A stretch of 53,493 nucleotides of DNA from Bacteroidales bacterium (GTDB lineage: Bacteria; Bacteroidota; Bacteroidia; Bacteroidales; P3): positions 1-53,493 of the forward strand of contig JAFZDP010000015.1 of NCBI GenBank assembly GCA_017561155.1. Reading direction: 5' to 3'. Shown piece by piece: positions 35,692 through 45,675 of the stretch. Numbering within the stretch: the stretch's first letter is position 1; each line of letters begins with the position of its first letter. The position numbers were made by a program, and so were the translations under genes. Under the pieces are notes generated by a model. It made no database searches. It saw nothing but the letters and a program-made list of their open reading frames with translations, and was not told the origin of the DNA.

Positions 35692-38600
35692 ATGTCGACA
35701 AAATATAATGAATATAAACAGTTAAATCTTGCCCAAATAGGCGATGAAGTTCGCAAATTTTGGGAAGAAAATCAAATCTTTGATAAGAGTTTACAACAAA
35801 GCGAAGGTCATCCATCTTTTGTATTTTTCGAAGGACCTCCATCAGCCAATGGTCAACCGGGTATTCACCACGTTATGGCAAGAACTATCAAAGATATTTT
35901 TTGTCGATATAAAACACAAAAAGGCTTTTATGTAAAACGTAAAGCCGGTTGGGACACACATGGTCTTCCGGTTGAATTGGGTGTAGAAAAAAACTTAGGC
36001 ATCACTAAAGAAGATATCGGTAAAAAAATATCTGTCGACGACTACAATCGTGCTTGTCGTGAAGAGGTAATGAAATACAAAGACTTGTGGGACGAACTAA
36101 CAAGAAAAATGGGGTATTGGGTAGATCTTAACGACCCATATATCACGTTCGAAAATGAATATATAGAAACTTTGTGGTACCTATTGTCCGAATTGTACAA
36201 AAAAGGACTTTTATACAAAGGATATACTATTCAACCATATAGCCCTGCTGCAGGTACTGGTTTGAGTTCTCACGAGCTAAACATGCCCGGTTGCTACAGA
36301 GATGTTAAAGATACTACATGCACAGCCCAATTTAAAATAGCAGATACAAACAACAAAATTGTAGAAGAAATAAAATCTAAAGCTTCTGCAAATTTTGTCG
36401 ACAATTTATATATATTGGCATGGACCACTACTCCATGGACTTTGCCATCGAACACCGCTCTTTGCGTTGGTCCTAAAATAGACTATGTAGCTATAGAAAC
36501 ATTCAACCCATACAATGGCAGCCCAATGGTATGCCTACTTGCCAAAGCAAGAGTTGCTGCTTATTTTGATGCAAAAGGCGAAAACGCATCGTTCGACGAA
36601 TACAAAGCAGGCGACAAAGTGATACCATACAGAGTATTGGCAGAATATAAAGGTTCGGATTTGGTAGGTATATCTTACGAACAATTGTTCCCATGGGTAG
36701 ACCCGGTTTCGATGGACGAAAACAAAAACATCGAAAATCGCAAAAACGAAGCTTTCCGTGTTATACCAGGCGACTATGTAACTACCGAAGATGGTACCGG
36801 TATAGTTCATATAGCTCCTACTTTTGGTGCTGATGATGCTAAAGTAGCAAAAGCTGCCGGCATACCTTCGTTGTTTATGATAAACAAAAAGGACGAAACA
36901 CGCCCAATGGTAGACCTAAGCGGTAAATTCTGGCTAATGGATGAACTTAATGACGAATTTGTAAAGAATTTCGTTCACATAGATGAATACAAAGCATTTG
37001 AAGGCGAATGGGTGAAAAACGCTTACGACCCTCAATTTACAACAAACGGAAAATACGACGAAGTGGCAGCCGGAAAAGCTGAAAATTTGGACGTACGCTT
37101 GTGTATAATGCTTAAATCGCAAAACAAAGTATTCAAAATAGAAAAACATACTCACAGCTATCCTCACTGCTGGCGTACCGACAAACCGGTGCTTTATTAT
37201 CCTCTAGACAGCTGGTTTATCCGTACCACATCGTTGAAAGATAGAATGATTGAACTTAACAAAACTATCAACTGGAAGCCTGAAGCTACAGGTACCGGAC
37301 GTTTTGGCAACTGGCTTGAAAACTTAGTAGATTGGAACTTGAGTCGCTCACGTTATTGGGGTACTCCTCTACCAATATGGCGTACAGAAGATGGTAAAGA
37401 AGAAATATGCATAGGCAGTGTAGAACAACTACGTGCCGAAATAGAAAAATCTATAGTTGCCGGATTCATGAAAGAAAACCCATACAAATCGGCAGACTAT
37501 AAACAATTTGACCTACACCGTCCATACATAGACAATGTAATACTTGTATCGGAAAGTGGAGAAAAAATGTATCGCGAAACCGACCTTATCGACGTATGGT
37601 TCGATAGTGGTGCTATGCCATTTGCTCAATATCACTATATGGGTCAAGAAGGATACATGACCGACAAAATATTCCCTGCTGACTTTATTGCAGAAGGTGT
37701 AGACCAAACTCGTGGTTGGTTCTTCACTCTACACGCTATCGCTACAATGATTTTCGACTCTGTGGCATACAAAAACGTTGTTTCGAACGGACTTGTTTTG
37801 GATAAAAATGGCAACAAAATGTCTAAACGTTTAGGCAACGCTGTAGACCCATTCGAAACAATAGAAAAATATGGTCCTGATGCTACTCGTTGGTATATGA
37901 TTACCAACTCTCAACCTTGGGACAACTTAAAATTTGACCTTGAAGGTGTAGATGAAGTACGTCGTAAATTATTCGGAACATTATACAACACTTATAGTTT
38001 CTTTGCATTGTATGCAAATATAGATGGATTTACATATAAGGAAGCTGATTTGGATATAGAAAAACGTTCTGAAATAGACCGTTGGATACTTTCTGAACTT
38101 AATACATTGGTGAAAAATGTAGATACATACTACAACGAATATGAACCTACTAAAGCCGGTCGTGCAATACAAGACTTTGTTGATGCATATTTGAGCAATT
38201 GGTATGTAAGATTGTGCCGTCGTCGTTTCTGGAAAGGAGAATACACCGAAGATAAAATTTCGGCATATCAAACTCTTTACACTTGTCTTGAAACTCTTTC
38301 TCGCTTGATGGCTCCGATAGCTCCATTCTTTGGAGAACGCTTGTTCTGCGACTTAAATTCAGTATCAGGAAAGATAAAAGTAGAATCTGTTCACCATGCT
38401 GCTTTCCCAATAGCTAACGAAACTATTATCGACAAAGCTTTGGAAGAACGTATGCAATTGGCTCAACAAATATCTTCGATGGTTCTTTCGTTGAGAAAGA
38501 AAACCAATATCAGAGTACGCCAACCGCTTGCTAAAATAATGATTCCTGAAAGCAACAGTCATGTAAAATCTCAAATAAATGCCGTAAGCAATCTTATTTG

Positions 38601-39186
38601 CTCTGAAGTAAACGTGAAAGATATTGAGTTTATGGAAGCTTCAAATAATATTTTGGTAAAACGTATCAAACCTAATTTTAAAACATTAGGACCAAAATAC
38701 GGCAAGATAATGAAAGCTATATCGGCAGCTGTAGCTCAGTTTACACAAGACGACATCGCAAAAATAGAAAGCACAGGCATCTACAATTTGACAATTGAAA
38801 ATCAACCTGTAGAATTACTTTTGACAGATGTTGAAATAGCTACACAAGATATTCCTGGCTGGGTTGTTGCAAACGAAGGTAGCCTTACTGTTGCTTTGGA
38901 TATTACAATTACAAAAGAGCTTAAAGAAGAAGGTATAGCTCGTGAATTGGTAAATCGTATCCAAAACATACGCAAAGAAAGCGATTTCGAAGTTACCGAC
39001 AAAATCTTAGTAGACTTAGGCTGCAACACTGAATGGAACGATGCTGTAAATAACTATATGGAATATATCTGCTCCGAAACTTTGACAGCTAACTTATCGT
39101 TAGTAGATAATATCGATACAGCAGACAAACAAACTATAGAAATTATAGATGGTATTCCTGTTGATATTTGGATAAGAAAAGCCTAA
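35692..39186 (+). CDS. ileS: isoleucine--tRNA ligase
   Basis: A 1164-residue class I synthetase. HIGH-type motif GIHH (57-60) in PSANGQPGIHHVMART, editing CP1 domain with AWTTTPWTLPSNTAL, KMSKRLGN near 708-715, then the helical anticodon-binding domain and a long C-terminal extension. The longer, eukaryote-like IleS form is usual in Bacteroidota and sometimes less sensitive to mupirocin. The stop codon overlaps the next start (TAATG), coupling it to a small membrane protein gene. Confidence 0.97.
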   Translation: MSTKYNEYKQLNLAQIGDEVRKFWEENQIFDKSLQQSEGHPSFVFFEGPPSANGQPGIHHVMARTIKDIFCRYKTQKGFYVKRKAGWDTHGLPVELGVEKNLGITKEDIGKKISVDDYNRACREEVMKYKDLWDELTRKMGYWVDLNDPYITFENEYIETLWYLLSELYKKGLLYKGYTIQPYSPAAGTGLSSHELNMPGCYRDVKDTTCTAQFKIADTNNKIVEEIKSKASANFVDNLYILAWTTTPWTLPSNTALCVGPKIDYVAIETFNPYNGSPMVCLLAKARVAAYFDAKGENASFDEYKAGDKVIPYRVLAEYKGSDLVGISYEQLFPWVDPVSMDENKNIENRKNEAFRVIPGDYVTTEDGTGIVHIAPTFGADDAKVAKAAGIPSLFMINKKDETRPMVDLSGKFWLMDELNDEFVKNFVHIDEYKAFEGEWVKNAYDPQFTTNGKYDEVAAGKAENLDVRLCIMLKSQNKVFKIEKHTHSYPHCWRTDKPVLYYPLDSWFIRTTSLKDRMIELNKTINWKPEATGTGRFGNWLENLVDWNLSRSRYWGTPLPIWRTEDGKEEICIGSVEQLRAEIEKSIVAGFMKENPYKSADYKQFDLHRPYIDNVILVSESGEKMYRETDLIDVWFDSGAMPFAQYHYMGQEGYMTDKIFPADFIAEGVDQTRGWFFTLHAIATMIFDSVAYKNVVSNGLVLDKNGNKMSKRLGNAVDPFETIEKYGPDATRWYMITNSQPWDNLKFDLEGVDEVRRKLFGTLYNTYSFFALYANIDGFTYKEADLDIEKRSEIDRWILSELNTLVKNVDTYYNEYEPTKAGRAIQDFVDAYLSNWYVRLCRRRFWKGEYTEDKISAYQTLYTCLETLSRLMAPIAPFFGERLFCDLNSVSGKIKVESVHHAAFPIANETIIDKALEERMQLAQQISSMVLSLRKKTNIRVRQPLAKIMIPESNSHVKSQINAVSNLICSEVNVKDIEFMEASNNILVKRIKPNFKTLGPKYGKIMKAISAAVAQFTQDDIAKIESTGIYNLTIENQPVELLLTDVEIATQDIPGWVVANEGSLTVALDITITKELKEEGIARELVNRIQNIRKESDFEVTDKILVDLGCNTEWNDAVNNYMEYICSETLTANLSLVDNIDTADKQTIEIIDGIPVDIWIRKA

Positions 39187-39347
39187 TGAAAAACAAAAAA
39201 GATAAAATTGTGTTGATAACGGCGGTGCTTACACTGCCGTTATTGGTATTATACAATATATTTAAAATACCATCATTGGCTATAGCATCTTATATAGGAT
39301 TAATAATACTTACTATATTAATAATTGGAAGAATAATAAAACCATAA
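39186..39347 (+). CDS. 53-residue two-segment membrane protein coupled to ileS
   Basis: ATG overlaps the ileS stop by one base (TAATG). Sequence begins MKNKKDKIVLITAVLTLPLL and contains two hydrophobic segments (about 8-24 and 31-50) joined by YNIFKIPS, ending RIIKP; a positively charged N-terminus. The overlap and membrane pattern support a translated gene despite its size. Family not recognised; in many genomes lspA follows ileS, but this is far too small for that. Confidence 0.65.
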   Translation: MKNKKDKIVLITAVLTLPLLVLYNIFKIPSLAIASYIGLIILTILIIGRIIKP

Positions 39348-39363
39348 AAAAAACTATTTGAAT

Positions 39364-39996
39364 ATGATTAGAAAACTGTTTACTTTTATCGTATTATTTA
39401 TTGGATGTACATTCAGTGTAATGTCACAAAATAGTCTATCGTATAGAGGATTTTCAGGTGGTATGATGATTCATTCAGGAATACTTGAAAGTAGACAGTT
39501 TAATATCATATCAGAAAATGGCACTATTGTATCTACCAACAATGTTTCAGGTATGCCTTTTGGTATTGGAGGTTCTGCTCGTTTACATTTTGGAAAACAT
39601 CTAAGAGTTGGTGGCGAAGGTTATGTTTCAAATCTCCGTTATGGTGTAAAAGGAACAACATCATCTACCAGTTGGGGTGGTATATTGGTCGATTGTATTT
39701 GGCAATTTGATAAATGGTGGCCATTTGGTGGCATTTTAGTCGGTGGTGGAGCAGTTGAACATATTGTATTAAACAATGAACCTTCAATAGATTTTATAGT
39801 TGAAAACAACGCTGCATACCGAGAATATGCTTTTATGGCAATAGCACCAATGGTGGGTGTAGAATACGCTCTCAACGAAAAAATCCATCTAACATTCAAA
39901 ATGGACTATGTAATAAACATATCCAATCCTCAAGCCGATTTTCCTTCCGGTCCTCGCTTTTTCCTTGGTTTTATGTTTTATAGGTTGGATGATTAG
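39364..39996 (+). CDS. exported outer-membrane beta-barrel-like protein
   Basis: A 210-residue protein from the ATG at 39364, with a signal peptide ending VMSQ-NS. The mature part alternates hydrophobic and polar residues with glycine turns and ends in FFLGFMFYRLDD, resembling small outer-membrane barrels of Bacteroidota. Function unknown. It starts 16 nt after the small membrane protein gene and is followed by a terminator, so ileS, the 53-residue gene and this gene may be one transcript. Confidence 0.7.
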   Translation: MIRKLFTFIVLFIGCTFSVMSQNSLSYRGFSGGMMIHSGILESRQFNIISENGTIVSTNNVSGMPFGIGGSARLHFGKHLRVGGEGYVSNLRYGVKGTTSSTSWGGILVDCIWQFDKWWPFGGILVGGGAVEHIVLNNEPSIDFIVENNAAYREYAFMAIAPMVGVEYALNEKIHLTFKMDYVINISNPQADFPSGPRFFLGFMFYRLDD

Positions 39997-40063
39997 CTGT
40001 ATAACAATAAGATAAATACATAACAGAGAATAGACTCTTGCCCAACAACAATATCCCCAAAAG

Positions 40064-40099
40064 TGCCGAAACTATATGCAGAGTTTCGGCATTTTTTTT
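40064..40099 (+). terminator. terminator of the ileS transcript
   Basis: TGCCGAAACT/AGTTTCGGCA (40064-40073 with 40082-40091), 8-nt loop, then eight T. Confidence 0.9.
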
Positions 40100-40232
40100 G
40101 CTATTTCCCTACACCTTACTTCACTACTCACGACTCATTGTTCCGGCAGACACGTCTGATAAACTTCGCCCACTCGACTACAAAACTTCGCAGACATATT
40201 CATAAACCTTTGCAGACATATTTACAAAACTA
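40100..40232. other. intergenic DNA with short repeated words
   Basis: GCAGACATATT(C/T)A and AACTTCGC recur twice each. No gene supported. Confidence 0.4.
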
Positions 40233-40316
40233 TTTTCATGTCTTGAAAATATACTTTCAAGACATGAAAATCTATTTTCAAGCCTTGAAATAATACTTTC
40301 AAGGCTTGAAAATAGA
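40233..40316. repeat. two abutting perfect hairpins of the same design
   Basis: First: TTTTCATGTCTTGAAA, loop ATATAC, perfect complement (40233-40270, 16 bp). Second: TCTATTTTCAAGCCTTGAAA, loop TAATAC, perfect complement (40271-40316, 20 bp). The two share outer TTTTCA, inner CTTGAAA and the loop type but differ in the middle with matching compensatory changes in both arms, the sign of a conserved RNA or DNA structure. Confidence 0.85.
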
Positions 40317-40543
40317 TTATGAAATAAGCAAAATAAGTTTTATAAATATCTTAATGTATCTTTTTGAGTAATCCAAAGAAGTTTCTGAAGCGTGTCTACC
40401 ACTCAATGGCGACGTATCCTTTGCTGTGCTACCGGCTGTTTGCCGTTGGCCATTGGTTAAGGACTTGATATGGTGGATACTTGGTGGTGGTGGAATGTTT
40501 TTGCCATGGTTGCAAGAGATATTGCTAAAAAAACAATAAAAAC
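40317..40543. other. intergenic DNA with a third patch of word repeats
   Basis: Around 40425-40470 the minus strand reads CCAATGGCCAACGGCAAAC, related to the CCAATAGCTAACAGCCAAAGG words of the inverted units at 26.9-28.9 kb. No gene seen. Confidence 0.45.
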
Positions 40544-40575
40544 CTTGCACTATTCCAAAAATATGTATACCTTTG
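40544..40575 (+). promoter_or_regulatory. promoter of the BspA-like gene
   Basis: CTTG (40544-40547), 20 nt, TACCTTTG (40568-40575), 94 nt before the start codon. Confidence 0.65.
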
Positions 40576-40668
40576 TAGCTTAATAATCATACATATATAT
40601 GATATATATTACTGATTATTACTATACTATAAATATTAATTCATAAATTAAAAGTAACATTAAACAAG

Positions 40669-43600
40669 ATGAAAAAGATAATAACACTATTATGCGCAGC
40701 GTTATGTGCCAACGTGCTTTGGGCACAAACAACATTTACTGTAGGCAATTTGATTTACACTACCATTAATTCTAATTCGGTTAAAGTATCGGGGTGCTCC
40801 GCTTCTGCCACCTCGCTAGTTATACCACCTACGGTAACAGATAACAATAATATAACATACAATGTTACTTCCATTGAAAGTTACGCTTTTCTCTATAACA
40901 ATAGATTAAATTCTGTAACTTTACCTAATTCCATAACTTATATTGGAGAGTTTTCGTTTTATTGGTGTACTAATTTAGATTCTATTGTAATACCTAATTC
41001 GGTTACTACTATTGATGATTATGCTTTTTCTGGTTGTAGCAGTTTAAGGTCCCTTGTGATATCTAATTCTGTTACCACTATAGATGAATCTGCTTTTCAT
41101 GGTTGTACATCGTTATCTACTGTTACTATACCCAATTCGGTTACCACTATAGGCTTTTGGGCTTTTAGAGACGTAAAACATATTATTTACCATGGCACAG
41201 CCTCCGGTAGCCCATGGGGAGCATGGAATATGAATGGATTTGTTGAAAATGAATTTATATATAATGATAGTACAAAAACCACACTTATCGGATATATGGG
41301 AGACAATACAAATGTGGTTATTCCTAATGGTGTAATCACTATTGAAAGAGCCTTTTATAAAAATACCAATATCACTTCCGTAATTATTCCTAATTCGGTT
41401 ACTACTATCGGTAATAATACTTTCTATAGTTGCAGTAATTTAACATCTATAATTATTCCCAATTCAGTTACTTCTATAGGTGAATGTACTTTTTATGGTA
41501 GTGGTTTAACATCTATAATTTTATCTGACTCACTTACTTCTATTGGCGAAAATGCTTTTTCAGAATGTACCGAATTAGCATCAATAACTATACCCAATTC
41601 GGTTACTACTATCGGTAATAATGCTTTTTTTAAGTGTGAATCTTTATCTAATGTTACTATTCCCAATTCGGTTACTACTATCGGTGATAATGCTTTCCGT
41701 AGTTGCATAAATTTAACCACTGTAACTATTCCCAATTCAGTCACTACTATAAATAATGGTGTTTTTAGTAATTGCACATCGTTATCTTCTATTACTATAC
41801 CAAATTCAGTTACTTCGATAGGTAGTTCATCTTTTAGTTATTGTACATCTTTGTCTACTGTTACTATACCCGATTCGGTTACTTCGATAGGTAGTAATGC
41901 TTTTCAAAACGTAAAACATATTATTTACCATGGCTCAGCCACCGGCAGCCCATGGGGTGCATTGATTATGAATAGATTTATTGAAAATGGATTTATATAT
42001 AGTGATAGTACAAAAGCCACACTTATTTGGTATGAAGGGCATGATACCAATGTGGTTATTCCTAATGGTCCTACTTCTATTATTGGAGCCTTTACTCAGA
42101 ATACTAATATAACATCTGTTATTATACCCAATTCGGTTACCTCTATCGGTAGCTCTGCGTTTCAAAATTGTACAAGTTTAACGTCCATCACCTTATCAGA
42201 TTCGCTTAATTCAATAGGTAGTTCTGCTTTTAAAAAATGTACCGGTTTAACTTCCGTAACTATACCTAATTCGGTTACTTCGATAGGTAGCTCTGCGTTT
42301 GAAAATTGTACCGGTTTAACTTCTGCTACAATCTCCAACTCGCTCGACTCTATAAATACTTCTTTGTTTAAATATTGTAATACCTTAAACTCTATTACTA
42401 TACCCAATTCGGTTACTTTTATAGGCAGCTCTGCGTTTGAATATTGTACCAATTTAGAAACTATAATTAATTCCGATTCTCTTATCACTATAGACCAAAG
42501 AGCTTTTTATCTTTGTAATCGTTTGGATTCCATAACACTTCCTAACACTCTTATTTCCATCGGCAGACTAACTTTTAACAATTGCACAAGCTTAGCTACT
42601 GTTAGAATTCCCGATTCGGTTACTTCGATAGGTAGTAATGCTTTTCAAAACGTAAAACATATTATTTACTATGGCTCAGCCACCGGCAGCCCATGGGGTG
42701 CACAGAAAATGAATGGTTTTGTAGAGGAGGGATTTATATATAGCGATAGTACAAAAACTACACTTATCGGATATGAAGGACTCGATACCAATGTGGTTAT
42801 TCCTAATGGTGTAACCGCTATTGTGGGAGCCTTTTCTCAAGATACCAATATAACTTCCGTAATTATTCCCAATTCGGTTAGAACTATCGGTGCTAGTACT
42901 TTTGAAAATTGTAGTAAATTAACATCAGTAATTATTCCCAATTCAGTTGATACTATTGGAGATAAAGCCTTTAAAGGTTGTAGTGGCTTAACATCTATAA
43001 CCATACCTAATTCGGTTACTTCGATAGGAAATTCTACTTTCAGTGGTTGCAGTGGGGTAATTTCCATAACTATACCAGATTCGATTACTTCGATAGGAAA
43101 TTCTACTTTTAGTGGTTGCAGTGGGTTAACTTCCATAACTATACCAGATTCGGTTACTTCGATAGGCAATTCTGCTTTTAGTGGTTGTAGTGGCTTAACA
43201 TCTATAACCATACCTAATTCGATTACTTCGATAGGAAATTCTACTTTTAGTGGTTGCAGTGGCTTAACATCTATAACCATACCTAATTCGGTTACTTCGA
43301 TAGGAAATTCTACTTTTAGTGGTTGCAGTGGGTTAACTTCCATAACTATACCAGATTCGGTTACTTCGATAGGAAGTTCTGCTTTTAGTGGTTGTAGTGG
43401 ATTAACTTCGATAACTATACCAAGTAAAGTCAGAGCAATAAGTGATTACACATTTAATGAATGTAACAATCTGACTACTACAAATATCCCCGATTCGGTT
43501 AGAACTATTGGTACTTCAGCCTTTAATAATTGTCAGAGTTTGACTTCTATTACTATCCCTGATAAAGTTACTACTTTGGGAGAGTCTGCTTTTGAAAATA

Positions 43601-44943
43601 CAGGTTTAACTTCCATATATATACCCCAATTGGTTACTTCTATTGGCCAAAAAGCATTCTATAATTGTTCAAATTTAACGTCTGTAACTTTTGAGGGATT
43701 ACCTAATTCCAATTTAACTATTAATGTCGGTGCATATCTTTTTGGCTATTGCTCCAATTTGAGAGAAGTAATAGTTTTAGCTCACTACATTCTTTTGTAC
43801 AACAATCCTTATTCTATTGTTGATGATTCTTTTAGTAATATACCCGACAGTGTAGTACTAAAAGTACCTTGCTCTCGTTTAAGCAATTATGTAAATTCAC
43901 CTACCTGGGGAACATTTTTTACTAATATTGTGGGCATGTGTGATAGTGTGGATACTACCATATACGATATTATATGTGCCGGCGAAACATATAACGACTA
44001 TGGATTTATAGCCACCGGAGCCGGTACTTATTTTGATACATTGCAAGCTGCCAATAATAGCGACAGCATTGTGATGCTAATACTTACCTTAAGCCAACCA
44101 AGCAGTGGAACAAATACTATCGAAGCTTGCGACAGCATTACTTGGATAGATGGTATCACTTACACCGAAAGCACCGATAGTGCAATTTATACACTGACTA
44201 ATGCAGCAGGTTGCGATAGTGTGGTAACCTTACACCTTGCCATAAAACATAGCTCCAATACAATAGACACCTACGAAGTGTGCGACAGCCTTACTTGGAT
44301 AGATGGTATCACATATTACGAAACAACCAATACTCCTACATATATTTATACTGCTGCCAATGGTTGCGACAGCATAATAACGCTAAACCTTACCATAAAC
44401 AGCTATCATATAACCGACACCGTTGTGGCTTGTGACAGCTACACTTGGATAGATGGTATCACTTACACCGAAAGCACCGATAGTCCTACACAAACTTATA
44501 CTGCACTTAGTGGTTGCGACAGCATAATAACATTAAACCTTACCATAAACCATTCGGTATACGACATAGTGATAGATACTGCCATAAACGAATATGTATG
44601 GAACGACACTACCTACACCGAAAGCGGTATATATGAATATAGAGGCACAACAGCAGAAGGTTGCGACAGTGTAATAACCCTTATGCTTACCATACAAGAA
44701 GTAGGTATCGAGAGTGCAAATGCGTTAAGCAATCTTACATTCTACCCCAACCCCACAAGTGCTACTATCACCTTCAACCGCACGGATATTAAAAAGATAG
44801 AAGTATTAGATGCAGTAGGTAGAACCGCGGCAGTATACGAAAACTCACATATAATAGACCTATCCAAACTAAGCAAAGGTTATTATACCATGCGTATAAC
44901 CACGGCAGAAGGTGTGGCAGTTAGAAAGGTAATCTGCAAGTAA
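40669..44943 (+). CDS. BspA-like leucine-rich-repeat surface protein with T9SS sorting domain
   Basis: A 1424-residue exported protein. Signal peptide 1-19 (ends LWA-Q). From about 55 to 1045, more than 30 LRR_5 repeats of about 23 residues, TSITIPNSVTSIGxxAFSGC, as in Treponema/Bacteroides BspA proteins that bind fibronectin or host surfaces. A spacer module with VKHIIYHG-A-GSPWGA recurs three times. Four repeats with AC-D-TWIDGITYTES and GCDSVVTLxL follow (about 1120-1340). The C-terminal domain starts LTFYPNPTSATITF and ends RKVICK, a T9SS type A signal for secretion and surface attachment. Repeats between 42960 and 43430 are nearly identical in DNA and so recombination-prone. Confidence 0.93.
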   Translation: MKKIITLLCAALCANVLWAQTTFTVGNLIYTTINSNSVKVSGCSASATSLVIPPTVTDNNNITYNVTSIESYAFLYNNRLNSVTLPNSITYIGEFSFYWCTNLDSIVIPNSVTTIDDYAFSGCSSLRSLVISNSVTTIDESAFHGCTSLSTVTIPNSVTTIGFWAFRDVKHIIYHGTASGSPWGAWNMNGFVENEFIYNDSTKTTLIGYMGDNTNVVIPNGVITIERAFYKNTNITSVIIPNSVTTIGNNTFYSCSNLTSIIIPNSVTSIGECTFYGSGLTSIILSDSLTSIGENAFSECTELASITIPNSVTTIGNNAFFKCESLSNVTIPNSVTTIGDNAFRSCINLTTVTIPNSVTTINNGVFSNCTSLSSITIPNSVTSIGSSSFSYCTSLSTVTIPDSVTSIGSNAFQNVKHIIYHGSATGSPWGALIMNRFIENGFIYSDSTKATLIWYEGHDTNVVIPNGPTSIIGAFTQNTNITSVIIPNSVTSIGSSAFQNCTSLTSITLSDSLNSIGSSAFKKCTGLTSVTIPNSVTSIGSSAFENCTGLTSATISNSLDSINTSLFKYCNTLNSITIPNSVTFIGSSAFEYCTNLETIINSDSLITIDQRAFYLCNRLDSITLPNTLISIGRLTFNNCTSLATVRIPDSVTSIGSNAFQNVKHIIYYGSATGSPWGAQKMNGFVEEGFIYSDSTKTTLIGYEGLDTNVVIPNGVTAIVGAFSQDTNITSVIIPNSVRTIGASTFENCSKLTSVIIPNSVDTIGDKAFKGCSGLTSITIPNSVTSIGNSTFSGCSGVISITIPDSITSIGNSTFSGCSGLTSITIPDSVTSIGNSAFSGCSGLTSITIPNSITSIGNSTFSGCSGLTSITIPNSVTSIGNSTFSGCSGLTSITIPDSVTSIGSSAFSGCSGLTSITIPSKVRAISDYTFNECNNLTTTNIPDSVRTIGTSAFNNCQSLTSITIPDKVTTLGESAFENTGLTSIYIPQLVTSIGQKAFYNCSNLTSVTFEGLPNSNLTINVGAYLFGYCSNLREVIVLAHYILLYNNPYSIVDDSFSNIPDSVVLKVPCSRLSNYVNSPTWGTFFTNIVGMCDSVDTTIYDIICAGETYNDYGFIATGAGTYFDTLQAANNSDSIVMLILTLSQPSSGTNTIEACDSITWIDGITYTESTDSAIYTLTNAAGCDSVVTLHLAIKHSSNTIDTYEVCDSLTWIDGITYYETTNTPTYIYTAANGCDSIITLNLTINSYHITDTVVACDSYTWIDGITYTESTDSPTQTYTALSGCDSIITLNLTINHSVYDIVIDTAINEYVWNDTTYTESGIYEYRGTTAEGCDSVITLMLTIQEVGIESANALSNLTFYPNPTSATITFNRTDIKKIEVLDAVGRTAAVYENSHIIDLSKLSKGYYTMRITTAEGVAVRKVICK
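42960..43430 (+). repeat. near-identical 69-bp tandem repeats within the BspA-like gene
   Basis: About seven 69-bp units coding TSITIP(N/D)S(V/I)TSIGNS(T/A)FSGCSGL. Several adjacent units differ at only a few bases. Unit number may vary between strains by slippage or unequal crossing-over. Confidence 0.9.
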
Positions 44944-44992
44944 GCAAAATAATCAATATTAGTTATTAGATTATCTAATATATCTTATCAAC

Positions 44993-45037
44993 TTATCCTA
45001 TATATGTTATTGGCGCAGCATATATAGGATAATTTGT
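44993..45037 (+). terminator. terminator of the BspA-like gene
   Basis: TTATCCTATATATG/CATATATAGGATAA (44993-45006 with 45019-45032), 12-nt loop, followed by TTTG and TTTTT, 50 nt after the stop. Confidence 0.75.
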
Positions 45038-45243
45038 TTTTAGGGAGAAGTGCCACGGCACGTCTGCACGATCGGTGGGAATATTGTTTGGGCGTAAAAT
45101 ATTCGTGGTGTTGGTTTCGGAGTATATGGTATCGGAGTTAGTGCTTTTATAGTTGTTTCCGCATTTTGCTTTCTTTTTGGAATAGGACTTTACGCATGTC
45201 GTTTATTGTGGTTATGTGTAGTTGGTTTGCAAAATTAATAAAA

Positions 45244-45606
45244 CTAAACACTCGCAATAAATGCATCCTCTATATGCTTTACTTTTCGCCCTGAGGAATT
45301 TAATATTATAGCTATTATATCAAATCGGACTTCTTCAGTTCTATTGTTTTGATTAATATAAGCATTAGCAGCTTGAATATACGATTTTTGTTTTTCACGA
45401 GTTACAAACATCTCCGGCTCTCCAAAGAATGATGTTTTACGCGTTTTCACCTCGATAAATACAATCATATTATCTTTTTCTGCTATTATATCGACCTCTT
45501 TGTGTCTATAATGCCAATTGGTTGCTAATATCTTATATCCATTTTGCACAAGATATTCTTGAGCAAGGGTCTCCCCTACATTTCCAAATTCATTATGCTC
45601 TGCCAT
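45244..45606 (-). CDS. YraN-family (UPF0102) endonuclease-like protein
   Basis: A 120-residue protein of the PD-(D/E)XK fold: GE near 11-12, D39 in EVDIIAEK, and E52-V-K54 in FIEVKTRK. Widespread family with unsettled function, proposed in DNA processing. It follows the frdB terminator on the minus strand. Confidence 0.92.
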   Translation of the reverse strand: MAEHNEFGNVGETLAQEYLVQNGYKILATNWHYRHKEVDIIAEKDNMIVFIEVKTRKTSFFGEPEMFVTREKQKSYIQAANAYINQNNRTEEVRFDIIAIILNSSGRKVKHIEDAFIASV

Positions 45607-45619
45607 ATAATTATTATAT

Positions 45620-45657
45620 TATAAAAAAGAGGACAGTTTACACAACTGCCCTCTTTT
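45620..45657 (-). terminator. terminator of the frdCAB operon
   Basis: A 14-bp stem (45644-45657 with 45625-45638, one wobble) and 5-nt loop followed by TTTTTT on the minus strand, 18 nt after the frdB stop. Confidence 0.85.
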
Positions 45658-45675
45658 AATTTATGTACAAAAATA

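Noticed and set aside
42960-43430. Regular tandem repeats resembling a CRISPR array
   Set aside because: The repeats are coding LRRs in frame without unique spacers, and no cas gene is present.
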